From: Rhodobacteraceae bacterium UBA1943
Lineage (GTDB): Bacteria; Pseudomonadota; Alphaproteobacteria; Rhodobacterales; Rhodobacteraceae
DNA length: 39,227 nucleotides
Assembly: GCA_002336845.1 (NCBI GenBank)
Contig: DDEX01000105.1
Location: 1-39,227, forward strand
Direction of reading: 5' to 3'
Of this stretch, positions 16,405 to 23,906 are shown in pieces. Below the pieces are notes generated by a model, which saw only the letters and a program-made list of their open reading frames with translations, had not been told where the DNA came from and searched no databases. Position 1 is the stretch's first letter. Every line of letters begins with the position of its first letter. Made by a program: the position numbers and the translations under genes.

Positions 16405-16764
16405 TCAGGCGATGAAGTCCTTGTATTCATCCTCGTCCATGAAGGTATCGAGGACCGACAGGTCATCCAGCTTCATCTTGAAGAACCAGGCCGCACCCAG
16501 CGGGTCTTCGTTCACAAGGCCCGGGTTATCGACCAGCTTTTCGTTGACCGCGACAATCTCGCCATCGACCGGGGCAAGAATGTCCGACGCGGCCTTGACG
16601 CTTTCGATCACACAGATCTCATCGCCCGCGCCCACCTGCGTCTCAACCTCGGGCAATTCGACGAAGACCACATCGCCCAGCGCCTCGGACGCATGTTCGG
16701 TGATTCCGACGACCACGACGTCGCCCTCAACCCGCAGCCATTCGTGTTCCTTGGTGAATTTCAT
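16405..16764 (-). CDS. gcvH: Glycine cleavage system H protein
   Basis: Lipoyl carrier protein of 119 residues that shuttles the aminomethyl group between GcvP and GcvT and is re-oxidised by lipoamide dehydrogenase. The N-terminus MKFTKEHEWLRVEGDVVVVG is typical. The lipoylated lysine is K57 in the motif IESVKAASDILAPVDGEI. The C-terminal part has GAAWFFKMKLDD. It starts nine bases after the gcvT stop. Lipoylation enzymes and Lpd are not in the window. Confidence 0.97.
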   Translation of the reverse strand: MKFTKEHEWLRVEGDVVVVGITEHASEALGDVVFVELPEVETQVGAGDEICVIESVKAASDILAPVDGEIVAVNEKLVDNPGLVNEDPLGAAWFFKMKLDDLSVLDTFMDEDEYKDFIA

Positions 16765-16773
16765 GATCGTCCC

Positions 16774-17895
16774 TCAGCGTTTGTAGGTTGTCGGGTTGAA
16801 AGGCATGTCGGCGACGGTGACGGGCAGGCGCTTGCCGCGCACCTCGCCCTCCAGCGTAGTGCCGGTTTTTGACAGATTTGCAGGCACATAGCCCATGGCA
16901 ATCGGCGCATTGACCGAAGGGCCGAAGCCGCCCGAGGTAATCACCCCCACGGGCGCATCGCCCGAGAACAACGCGGTCCCCTCGCGCATCGGCGCCCGGC
17001 CCTCGGGGCGCAAACCCACACGGCGGCGGCTTGGCCCCTCGGCCAGTTCGCGCAAGATACGCTCTGCGCCCGGAAAGCCGCCCGCCCGCGCGCCACCAGC
17101 CTTGCGGGCCTTCTGGATCGCCCAGGTCAGACCGGCCTCGACCGGGCTGGTGGTGGTGTCGATGTCATGGCCGTAAAGGCAAAGCCCGGCCTCCAGCCTC
17201 AAGGAGTCGCGCGCGCCAAGGCCGATGGGCAGCACATCGGGCATCTCCAGCAGGCGGCGGGCAAAGGCTTCGGCCTGCGCCATGGGCAGCGAAATCTCGA
17301 ACCCGTCCTCGCCGGTATAGCCCGAACGGCTGACCCACAGATCACCGAACACGCCGACATCCATGAACTTCATCGCCGCCACGCGCGGCTCGATCCACGC
17401 CAGCGCCGCTTCGGCCTGCGGGCCTTGCAGGGCAAGCAGCGCGCGGTCCTGAATGAACTCCACCTCGGCCACATCGCCCAGATGGGCGCGCATATGGGCC
17501 ACATCGGCGTGCTTGCAGGCGGCATTGACCACGACGAACAGATGATCGCCCCGGTTGGCGAACATCAGGTCATCCAGAATGCCCCCCGCCTCGTTTGTGA
17601 ACAGGCCATAGCGCTGCCGCCCTTCGACCAGCCCCAGCACATCCACCGGCATCAGCGCCTCGAACCCCAGGCACAACGCCTCCATGCCTTTCTTGGGCCG
17701 CAGGACCACCTGCCCCATGTGCGACACATCGAACAGCCCTGCCGCCGCCCGTGTGTGCAGATGCTCTTTCATCACCCCGGCGGGATATTGCACCGCCATC
17801 TCATAGCCGGCAAAGGGCACCATCTTGCCCCCCAGGCTGACATGCAGGTCATGCAGACCCAAACGCAGAAGTTCTTCGGCCAAGGCCGCCTCCAT
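16774..17895 (-). CDS. gcvT: Aminomethyltransferase, glycine cleavage T protein
   Basis: Transfers the methylene group from aminomethyl-GcvH to tetrahydrofolate and releases ammonia. It has 373 residues from the ATG at 17893-17895. The conserved start of the fold, LHDLHVSLGGKMVPFAGYEM, lies near residue 14, followed by LFDVSHMGQ. The substrate region SRSGYTGEDGFEI is in the middle and GLGARDSLRLEAGLCLYGHD follows. A GGAGG site lies inside codons 1-3, five bases before a TTG at codon 5, so translation may really begin at that TTG. The gene is controlled by the glycine riboswitch immediately upstream. Confidence 0.95.
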   Translation of the reverse strand: MEAALAEELLRLGLHDLHVSLGGKMVPFAGYEMAVQYPAGVMKEHLHTRAAAGLFDVSHMGQVVLRPKKGMEALCLGFEALMPVDVLGLVEGRQRYGLFTNEAGGILDDLMFANRGDHLFVVVNAACKHADVAHMRAHLGDVAEVEFIQDRALLALQGPQAEAALAWIEPRVAAMKFMDVGVFGDLWVSRSGYTGEDGFEISLPMAQAEAFARRLLEMPDVLPIGLGARDSLRLEAGLCLYGHDIDTTTSPVEAGLTWAIQKARKAGGARAGGFPGAERILRELAEGPSRRRVGLRPEGRAPMREGTALFSGDAPVGVITSGGFGPSVNAPIAMGYVPANLSKTGTTLEGEVRGKRLPVTVADMPFNPTTYKR

Positions 17896-17952
17896 CTCTG
17901 CCGGTCATCAAGACAGCCCGGCACCGTTCAGGCAGTTCCCCTGCCCTCGGTG

Positions 17953-18128
17953 CCCCCTCTGTCCCTGCCCGTTTCGGGGCGCCTGAGATCGTTATCCCTT
18001 CGGCGGGCGCATCCGCGCCACTCTCCAGAGTCTTTTGCCAGAACGGTCCGTTCGCCTGAGAGTTTACCGGGGCGGTTGCTCCTTCGGCACCGGCGCCAGA
18101 CCCGAAAGCCCCGCCGGATTCTCCCGAT
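17953..18128 (-). ncRNA. Tandem glycine riboswitch
   Basis: Read on the minus strand, two aptamers are visible. The first has GGGAGAATCC, GTGCCGAAGGAGCAA and AACTCTCAGGCGAACGGACC. The second has CTCTGGAGAG, CGCCGAAGGGATAAC, TCTCAGGCGC and GGGACAGAGGGG. The repeated CCGAAGGRRYAA and CTCAGGC cores are diagnostic of the class. The downstream expression platform is a long hairpin between GGCACCG (near 17952) and CGGTGCC (near 17923). It has no T run and ends before the gcvT ribosome-binding region, so control may be at translation or by another mechanism. Glycine-activated expression is the known family behaviour. Confidence 0.96.
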
Positions 18129-18141
18129 CCTGACGGTCGCA

Positions 18142-18170
18142 AGCTAACCCGGAAGCGTCGCTTCTGGCAA
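18142..18170 (-). promoter_or_regulatory. Predicted gcv promoter with two palindromes
   Basis: On the minus strand -35 TTGCCA (18165-18170), a 17-base spacer and -10 TTAGCT (18142-18147) precede the riboswitch, placing the start near 18135. The spacer holds a perfect 13-base palindrome (GAAGCG, one base, CGCTTC; 18152-18164). A second perfect palindrome (CTGGCA, two bases, TGCCAG; 18164-18177) overlaps the -35 box. Both look like operator sites for a dimeric regulator in addition to the riboswitch. Confidence 0.6.
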
Positions 18171-18206
18171 GTGCCAGAGTGCGATTGCATACCGAATGGG
18201 CGAAAC

Positions 18207-18230
18207 AAAAAGGGCGCCCGCCGGACGCCC
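18207..18230 (-). terminator. Intrinsic terminator after gltX
   Basis: On the minus strand a 7-bp stem (GGGCGTC with GGCGCCC, one T-G pair, 5-base loop) is followed directly by five T. It lies after the repeat element that follows gltX and separates gltX transcription from the gcv promoter. Confidence 0.8.
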
Positions 18231-18231
18231 C

Positions 18232-18292
18232 CTCATCTGTTCATAAATATCCTCTGGGGGTCCGGGGGGCGAAGCGCCCCCGGCGGCTGACG
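18232..18292 (-). repeat. Intergenic hairpin element, copy 2
   Basis: On the minus strand a hairpin of G and C runs around a CTTC-type loop is followed by GGACCCCC and GAGGATATTTATGAACAG. The tail GGATATTTATGAACAGATGA is identical to that of copy 4 near 36707-36726. It starts immediately after the gltX stop codon and runs into the terminator. Confidence 0.75.
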
Positions 18293-18294
18293 CC

Positions 18295-19620
18295 TCAGAC
18301 CACCGGCAGCTTTTGCAGCAAGGGCAGCACATCGGCCATTTCCGGCCCATGGCCCTGCCCGGTCAGCGCCAGACGCAAGGGGCGGAACAGATCCTTGCCC
18401 TTGCGGCCCGTCGCCTCCTTGACCGCAGCGGTCCATTCGCCCCAGGTCGCCGTGGTCCAGGGCTGGGCGGGCAGCATGGCAATGGCCTGGCGCACGAAAT
18501 CGCGGTCGGCATCCTCCACCACCGGGGTTGCCCCATCACGGAACAGGGTCCACCAGCCCTCAAGGTCGGCCAGCACGGTGATGTTGGCCTTGGCGACATT
18601 CCAGAACGCCTCGGCCTTGTCGGCAGGAACGCCCAAGGCTGCGATGCGGGCCTGAACCGCGCTGAACGGCAGGCTTTGCACATGGTGCCGGGTCAGCGGG
18701 AACAGGTCTTCGGCGTCGAACTTGGTCGGTGCAGCGCCAAAGCTGCCGATGTCGAAGCCATCGATCAGATCCTGCATCGAGGTCGCCAGTTCCACCGGCT
18801 TGGACGAGCCCAGCCGTGCCATCAGGCTCAGCAGCGCCATCGGCTCTACCCCCCGCGCCCGCAAGTCGCGCAGGGACAACACGCCCAGACGCTTGGACAA
18901 TTCCTCGCCCTTCGCGCCGGTCAGCAGCGAATGATGGGCAAAGGTCGGCGGCACCCCACCCAGCGCCTTCATGATCTGGATCTGCGTCGCGGTATTGGTC
19001 ACATGGTCCGCCCCGCGCACGATATGGGTGACCCCCATATCCACGTCATCGACCGAAGAGGCGAAGGTATAAAGCACCTGGCCATCGGCCTTGATCAGCA
19101 CCGGGTCCGAGACGCTTGCCGCATCAATCGAGATCGGCCCGATGATGCCGTCATTCCACTCAATCCGCTCCTGATCCAGCAGAAAGCGCCAATAGCCCTG
19201 CCGCCCTTCGGCGCGGAAGGCCTGTTTTTCGGCCTCGGTCAGGCGCAGGCTCGCGCGGTCATAGACCGGCGGCTTGCCCATGTTCAGCAACTTCTTGCGT
19301 TTGAGGTCCAGTTCGGTCGGGCTTTCAAAGCATTCATAGAACCGCCCCGAGGCCTTCAGCTGCTCGGCCGCCTCGCGATAGCGATCCAGCCGCTTGGATT
19401 GCTGTTCCACCCGGTCATACTTGATGCCCAGCCATTCCAGATCGGCGAAAAGCCCGTCGATATATTCCTGCTTTGACCGTTCCTGATCGGTATCGTCCAG
19501 CCGCAAGATGAACGTACCGCCGTTCTTGCGGGCGATCAGATAGTTCATCAGGGCGGTGCGCAGATTGCCGACATGAATATAGCCGGTGGGCGAAGGCGCA
19601 AAGCGGGTGACGGTGGTCAT
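18295..19620 (-). CDS. gltX: Glutamate--tRNA ligase
   Basis: Class I aminoacyl-tRNA synthetase that charges tRNA-Glu. It has 441 residues, shorter than the common 460-500. The HIGH-type motif is APSPTGYIHVGNLRTAL at about 8-24 and the KMSKS-type motif is GEELSKRLGVLSL. HIVRGADHVTNTATQIQIM lies between them. The C-terminal anticodon-binding domain is helical and short. Many alphaproteobacteria have two GluRS genes, one of which can charge tRNA-Gln for the amidotransferase pathway; which one this is cannot be told here. The gene is monocistronic with its own terminator. Confidence 0.95.
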   Translation of the reverse strand: MTTVTRFAPSPTGYIHVGNLRTALMNYLIARKNGGTFILRLDDTDQERSKQEYIDGLFADLEWLGIKYDRVEQQSKRLDRYREAAEQLKASGRFYECFESPTELDLKRKKLLNMGKPPVYDRASLRLTEAEKQAFRAEGRQGYWRFLLDQERIEWNDGIIGPISIDAASVSDPVLIKADGQVLYTFASSVDDVDMGVTHIVRGADHVTNTATQIQIMKALGGVPPTFAHHSLLTGAKGEELSKRLGVLSLRDLRARGVEPMALLSLMARLGSSKPVELATSMQDLIDGFDIGSFGAAPTKFDAEDLFPLTRHHVQSLPFSAVQARIAALGVPADKAEAFWNVAKANITVLADLEGWWTLFRDGATPVVEDADRDFVRQAIAMLPAQPWTTATWGEWTAAVKEATGRKGKDLFRPLRLALTGQGHGPEMADVLPLLQKLPVV

Positions 19621-19710
19621 GAGGCAGGCTCCTTTGAACCCCGGCTGATTGTCACATGGGGGGGCATTTGTCCAGTTTCACCGCTTCACGTCACCGCCGG
19701 GCCGGCCGGC

Positions 19711-19732
19711 CAAATTTCTTCAAAGAAATTTG
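19711..19732. repeat. 22-bp palindrome A, 10-bp arms and 2-nt spacer
   Basis: Arms CAAATTTCTT and AAGAAATTTG are perfectly complementary around the spacer CA. It lies in the divergent region between gltX and the metallopeptidase gene, directly abutting palindrome B, and both are framed by GGCCGG-rich blocks that can pair with each other. Confidence 0.8.
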
Positions 19733-19754
19733 CAAATTCGTTCCAACGAATTTG
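19733..19754. repeat. 22-bp palindrome B, 10-bp arms and 2-nt spacer
   Basis: Arms CAAATTCGTT and AACGAATTTG are perfectly complementary around the spacer CC. The outer hexamers match palindrome A (CAAATT and AATTTG) while the inner four bases differ with compensating changes, which suggests that the paired structure is what is kept. Confidence 0.8.
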
Positions 19755-19794
19755 GCGGCTTGCCCGGCCGGGCCGCTGCGCCTACCCTTCCGCC

Positions 19795-20205
19795 ATGACC
19801 CGCCCCGCCCCAGAAAGCATTGCCCCCGACCTGCTGATGATCGAACAGCTGGCCCATGCGGCTGTGGTTGCATTGCCCGAACCCTATCGCGCCGCGGCCA
19901 CCCATATCGGCCTGCGGATCGAAGATTTCGCCCCCGACGAGATATTGGAGGCGATGGGTGTCGATAGCCCCTATGACTTGACCGGCCTTTATGAGGGCAC
20001 GCCGATCACCGAAAAATCGGTCAGCGATCAACCCAACCATCCCGATGTGATCTGGCTGTTCCGCAAGCCCATTCTGGATGAATGGATCGAAAGGGGCGAT
20101 GTGTCGCTGGCTGAACTGGTGACCCATGTGATGATCCACGAACTCGCGCATCACTTTGGCTGGTCCGATGCCGATATTGCGGCGGTTGATCCGTGGTGGG
20201 AATAA
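19795..20205 (+). CDS. Small zincin-type metallopeptidase family protein
   Basis: A 136-residue soluble protein starting MTRPAPESIAPDLLMIEQLA. The metal-binding motif HELAHHFGWSD at residues 115-125 has the form HExxHxxGxxD, typical of the minimal zincin family (Zincin_1). No signal peptide is present, so it acts in the cytoplasm. The substrate is unknown for this family. The start is the only well placed ATG after the tandem palindromes; the ribosome-binding site is weak. It is transcribed divergently from gltX. Confidence 0.88.
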   Translation: MTRPAPESIAPDLLMIEQLAHAAVVALPEPYRAAATHIGLRIEDFAPDEILEAMGVDSPYDLTGLYEGTPITEKSVSDQPNHPDVIWLFRKPILDEWIERGDVSLAELVTHVMIHELAHHFGWSDADIAAVDPWWE

Positions 20206-20245
20206 TCGCGTATCTGTGAGTTAGATTTTCGCACGCTCCGCGCTA

Positions 20246-20271
20246 CCTTTGGTTGACCCCCAACCCAAAGG
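20246..20271 (+). promoter_or_regulatory. Hairpin covering the ribosome-binding site of the MBL-fold gene
   Basis: CCTTTGGTTG (20246-20255) can pair with CAACCCAAAGG (20261-20271) with one bulged base and a 5-base loop. The right arm contains most of the AAAGGA ribosome-binding site (20267-20272), eight bases before the ATG at 20281. Folding would hide the site. Confidence 0.45.
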
Positions 20272-20280
20272 ACATATCCG

Positions 20281-21210
20281 ATGACCCTGCAAGTCTCGCG
20301 CCGCAAGGCGCTGATCGCCGGCGCCACCCTGCCCTTTGCGCCCCTGTTGCCAACCTCCACCCGTGCCGCCGCCCCGCTGCAAGGGCCAGCCTCACCGGGC
20401 TTTTCCCGCTTTCGCCTTGGCGCATTCGAGGTGACACCCCTGCTCGCGGGCACCCGCGCGATGGAGAAGCCCCAGGAAACCTTTGGCACCAATGCCAACC
20501 CCGACCAGTTTGCCTCCCTGTCGGCGGAAAACTTCATTCCCGCCGACAAATCGGTGAATTTCTTCACGCCGGTTCTGGTGAACACCGGGGCCGAACTGAT
20601 CCTGTTTGACACCGGCCTTGCGCCCAAAGGGGTCACCGCCGCGCTGGCATCGGCGGGGGTGACCCCCGATCAGGTGGATGTGGTGGTGCTGACTCATATG
20701 CACGGCGACCATATCGGCGGGCTTTCGGGCGAAGCGGGCGTGACCTTTGCCAAGGCCCGCTATGTCACCGGGCAGGCCGAGTTCGACCATTGGTCCAAGG
20801 CAGCGAATGAGGGCTTTGACACCAAGGTAAAGCCCCTGGCCGACAAATTCACCTTTCTGGAGGGTGGCGGCAGCGTTGCCTCGGGCATCACCGCCGTCGC
20901 GGCCTTTGGCCATTCGCCGGGGCATATGGCCTATCATCTGGAAAGCGCGGGCCAGCGGCTGATGCTGACCGCCGATACCGCGAACCACTATGTCTGGTCG
21001 CTGCAACGCCCCGACTGGGAGGTGCGGTTCGATGCCGACAAGGCCGCGGCCGCGCAAACCCGCAAGGACATTTTCGGCATGATCGCCGCCGACCGCATCC
21101 CCTTTATCGGCTATCACATGCCCTTCCCTGCCACCGGCCATGTCGAACAGAACGGCGAGGGCGGGTTCCGCTTTGTCCCCGTTAGTTATCAGCTTTTGTT
21201 CGACGCCTGA
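20281..21210 (+). CDS. Tat-exported metallo-beta-lactamase-fold hydrolase
   Basis: A 309-residue protein. The N-terminus SRRKALIAGATLPFAP is a twin-arginine signal, with likely cleavage near TRAAAP at about residue 31, so the enzyme acts in the periplasm. The metal-binding motif THMHGDHIGG lies at about 138-147, with further ligands expected in GHSPGHMAYH and at the aspartate of LTADTANH. The layout fits the broad MBL-fold hydrolase superfamily (lactonase or related); the substrate is not predictable. It has a good AAAGGA site that may be masked by a hairpin. It is followed tail to tail by the unknown minus-strand gene. Confidence 0.9.
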   Translation: MTLQVSRRKALIAGATLPFAPLLPTSTRAAAPLQGPASPGFSRFRLGAFEVTPLLAGTRAMEKPQETFGTNANPDQFASLSAENFIPADKSVNFFTPVLVNTGAELILFDTGLAPKGVTAALASAGVTPDQVDVVVLTHMHGDHIGGLSGEAGVTFAKARYVTGQAEFDHWSKAANEGFDTKVKPLADKFTFLEGGGSVASGITAVAAFGHSPGHMAYHLESAGQRLMLTADTANHYVWSLQRPDWEVRFDADKAAAAQTRKDIFGMIAADRIPFIGYHMPFPATGHVEQNGEGGFRFVPVSYQLLFDA

Positions 21211-21756
21211 TCAGGCCGTGAAATAGCGGTCTGCCGGAAGGTAGGCCGCCAGCCGCCCCGCAGCGCACCAGTCACGCTCAAGCGGCGCATCGCCCACCAG
21301 AATCACGCGGTCGCCGGGTGTCTTGCCCAGAATGTCGCGGATCGCCTGCGCCATGACCGGGAACGGCAGCAGCACATGCGGCGCGGGATGGGCACGGTCC
21401 AGCGCCACATTGGTCGCCAGCATGGATGGCGACAACGGGGCAACAGCCAGCCCGATGCGCTCGGCCCCGATAACTGCGGCCAGCTTCTCGGCATGGGCTT
21501 GCGGCATCGCGGGTGACATGGGCCGCACGCGCAAGGCATTGGAGGAAAAAAGGAAGGCCACCACATCATGCCCGGTCTGCACCCGGACCGAGGCATAGGT
21601 GCGATAGTCCAGCCCCAATTCCTTGGCGCGCCGCACGCGGTTCCGCACAACTTCGATCGGCAGGGTCGGCAACAGCGCCTCGCGCGCGGCGGCCCAGCAA
21701 TGCTTGCGCCAGCTTGTGCCGCCCTCCATCGTCGGGCCGTTGTTATGGCCCATCAT
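21211..21756 (-). CDS. Unknown protein overlapping ribE
   Basis: I do not recognise a characterised family. The protein has about 181 residues; the start MMGHNNGPTMEGGTSWRKHC overlaps the ribE stop (ATGA), with nearby ATGs as alternatives. The sequence contains TSWRKHCWAAAREALLPTLP, then a basic stretch VVRNRVRRAKELGLDYRTYA. GHDVVAFLFSSNALRV follows. No signal peptide is evident. The C-terminal half reads like an alpha/beta fold with HVLLPFPVM and RVILVGDAPLERDW. Coupling to ribE suggests a role tied to flavin, but that is inference. Confidence 0.8.
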   Translation of the reverse strand: MMGHNNGPTMEGGTSWRKHCWAAAREALLPTLPIEVVRNRVRRAKELGLDYRTYASVRVQTGHDVVAFLFSSNALRVRPMSPAMPQAHAEKLAAVIGAERIGLAVAPLSPSMLATNVALDRAHPAPHVLLPFPVMAQAIRDILGKTPGDRVILVGDAPLERDWCAAGRLAAYLPADRYFTA

Positions 21757-22349
21757 GCCCATTCGCGCAGCCTTGCGACATAGCGGGCCATGGTATCGAC
21801 CTCCAGGTTCACCTTGTCGCCCAGCTTCACCCCGCCCCAGGTTGTCACCTTTTGGGTATGGGGGATGAAGTTGATGCCGAAATCGCGGCCCTCGACCTCA
21901 TTCACCGTCAGCGAGGTGCCGTTCAGCGCCACCGACCCCTTGGGCGCGATGAATTTCGCCAACTCCTCGGGCGCGCGGAAGGTCACGCGCAGGCTGTCGC
22001 CCTCGGGCCGCAGGCCGACCACCTCGGCCACGCCATCGACATGGCCGGAAACGATATGGCCGCCCAGCTCATCCCCCACCTTCAGCGCGCGTTCCAGGTT
22101 CAGCCGCTTGCCCACGGCCCAACCGGCAAGGTTGGTTTTGGATACCGTCTCGGCGCTGATTTCCACATCGAACCAGCCCTTGGGCGTATTGCCCAAAGCG
22201 ACCACAGTCAGGCAAACCCCCTCGCAGGAAATCGAGGCGCCAATATCGACCCCGCCCACGTCATAGGCTGTTGCAATCCGCGCCCGCAGGTCGCCGCGCT
22301 GCTCCAGCTCCAGAATTTCGCCCATATCGGTCACAATGCCGGTGAACAT
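21753..22349 (-). CDS. ribE: Riboflavin synthase, alpha subunit
   Basis: Dismutates two 6,7-dimethyl-8-ribityllumazine molecules to riboflavin. It has 198 residues from the ATG at 22347-22349, preceded by AAAGGAGCGGGCGG. The duplicated beta-barrel is visible: MFTGIVTDMGEILEL begins the first half (CEGVCLTV within it) and MFT-like symmetry recurs in the second half, with GHIVSGHVDGVAEV and LNGTSLTVNEVEG. The C-terminal helix ends YVARLREWA. The rest of the pathway (ribB, ribH) lies about 10 kb away on the other strand. Confidence 0.96.
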   Translation of the reverse strand: MFTGIVTDMGEILELEQRGDLRARIATAYDVGGVDIGASISCEGVCLTVVALGNTPKGWFDVEISAETVSKTNLAGWAVGKRLNLERALKVGDELGGHIVSGHVDGVAEVVGLRPEGDSLRVTFRAPEELAKFIAPKGSVALNGTSLTVNEVEGRDFGINFIPHTQKVTTWGGVKLGDKVNLEVDTMARYVARLREWA

Positions 22350-22458
22350 CCGCCCGCTCCTTTGGTTTGAACCAGAGGTAGCGGCCCCGCCCCCGCACTG
22401 CAAGGGCACAGGACCGCACCAAAGGGGCCGCAAATTTGCCGCGCCGCCAGATTAACCT

Positions 22459-22464
22459 TTAACC
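22459..22464 (+). promoter_or_regulatory. -10 box of a candidate capsule operon promoter
   Basis: TTAACC here lies 17 bases after TTGCCG (22436-22441), a plausible -35/-10 pair on the plus strand with a start near 22471. The match is moderate and no second line of evidence exists. Confidence 0.35.
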
Positions 22465-22533
22465 CGACAGCAAGGACCATTGCGCAAATATCCGGCGCGG
22501 GCAAACTGGGGCCGGGTGTGTGAAAGTAACCAA

Positions 22534-23823
22534 GTGACAGGTCGGGGACGCAGTTTTCTTTTCCTGCAAGGGCCGCACGGCCCATTTTTCGGGCAGCTCG
22601 CGCAGATGGTCTCTGCCGCGGGGGCAGAGGTCTGGCGCGTCGGCTTCAACCGTGGCGATCGGGTGTTCTGGCCGCTGAAATCGCGCTTTGTTGCTTATCA
22701 GGGCGCGCCCGACGACTGGCCCACGACCTGCCGCGCGCTGATGGCCGACAAGGGCATCACCGATCTGGTCCTTTATGGCGACACCCGCCCGATCCATGCT
22801 CTGGCCGTGGCAGAGGCGCGCGCCGCCGGCATCACTGTGCATGTGTTCGAGGAAGGCTACCTGCGCCCCTATTGGGTCACCTATGAACGCGGCGGATCGA
22901 ACGGCCATTCGCGGCTGATGCAGACCAGTGTGGCCCAAATGCAGGCCGCCCTTGCCAAGGTTGACATGGACCTGCCCGACGCCCCCGCCCGCTGGGGCGA
23001 CATGCGCCAGCACATCTTCTGGGGCGCGCTGTATCACTGGCATGTCCTGACAGGCGGGCGAGAGTTCGCCAATTTCCGCCCCCACCGCGACCTGACGGTG
23101 GGCCAGGAATTCCTGCTTTACTGCCGCCGCCTTGCGCTTTTGCCGCTTCACCGGTGGGAGCGGATGCTGGCAAGCTGGCGCATCCGGCGCGGCGGCTTTC
23201 CCTATCATCTGGTGCTGCTGCAACTGGAACACGATTCCAGTTTTCGGATGCACTCGCCCTTCCGCTCGATGACCGAATTCCTTGAGGTGGTACTGGACGG
23301 TTTCGCCAAAGGCGCCCCCCCGCATCATCACATCGTCTTCAAGGCCCATCCGCTGGAAGACGGCCGCGCCCCCCTGCGCACCGCCTTGCGCCGGATCGCG
23401 CGGGCGAAAGGTGTGGAGGCGCGGGTGCATTGGGTGCGCGGCGGCAAGCTGGCCGGGCTGCTCAATCAGGCGCGCAGCGCGGTGACGGTAAACTCCACTG
23501 CGGGTCAACAGGTTCTGTGGCGTGGCCTGCCGCTGAAGGTGTTCGGCGATGCGGTTTACGCCAAGCCGGAATTCGTTTCATCCCAGCCCCTGCCCGAATT
23601 TTTCGCCCGCGCCACCCGGCCTGACAGCCGGGCCTATCGCGACTATCGCCACTACCTGCTGGAAACCAGCCAGATCCCCGGTGGTTTCTACAGTTCGCGG
23701 GCGCGACGCGACCTGCTGCGACAGGTGGTGGACATGCTGCTGCAAGCCGAAGACCCTTATGACGCACTGACCACCGGAAAAGCGGCACCAAGGCAACAGT
23801 TGCGCATCGTCAGCCGGTCGTGA
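22534..23823 (+). CDS. kpsS: Capsule polysaccharide biosynthesis protein, KpsS-like
   Basis: Likely a Kdo transferase acting on the lipid anchor of a group 2-type capsule, in the cytoplasm at the inner membrane. The GTG start (VTGRGRSFLFLQGPHGPFFG) gives 429 residues; a TTG at 22480 or a GTG at 22516 are alternatives. The motif FLFLQGPHGPFF and the following EVWRVGFNRGDRVFW are typical of the family. FKAHPLEDGRAPL and VNSTAGQQVLWRGLPLKVFG mark the C-terminal nucleotide-sugar domain. It is the first gene of a capsule block with an export lipoprotein and kpsC. Confidence 0.85.
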   Translation: MTGRGRSFLFLQGPHGPFFGQLAQMVSAAGAEVWRVGFNRGDRVFWPLKSRFVAYQGAPDDWPTTCRALMADKGITDLVLYGDTRPIHALAVAEARAAGITVHVFEEGYLRPYWVTYERGGSNGHSRLMQTSVAQMQAALAKVDMDLPDAPARWGDMRQHIFWGALYHWHVLTGGREFANFRPHRDLTVGQEFLLYCRRLALLPLHRWERMLASWRIRRGGFPYHLVLLQLEHDSSFRMHSPFRSMTEFLEVVLDGFAKGAPPHHHIVFKAHPLEDGRAPLRTALRRIARAKGVEARVHWVRGGKLAGLLNQARSAVTVNSTAGQQVLWRGLPLKVFGDAVYAKPEFVSSQPLPEFFARATRPDSRAYRDYRHYLLETSQIPGGFYSSRARRDLLRQVVDMLLQAEDPYDALTTGKAAPRQQLRIVSRS

Positions 23824-23906
23824 AACGTCACGCTGGCAATTTGTTCCGCCTTTCTGTAGGGTTGCCCGCAAAAGTTGATAAAAACTCCCCTAATGGAGTG
23901 CGAGCA

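Noticed and set aside
14736..16415. Long plus-strand open frame opposite gcvP
   Set aside because: Shadow of gcvP; the sense strand encodes a full PLP enzyme while this frame is His/Gly/Arg-rich without motifs.
22451..22465. TTAACCTTTAACC as a CtrA binding site
   Set aside because: CtrA full sites need TTAA-N7-TTAA; here the two TTAA are separated by three bases.
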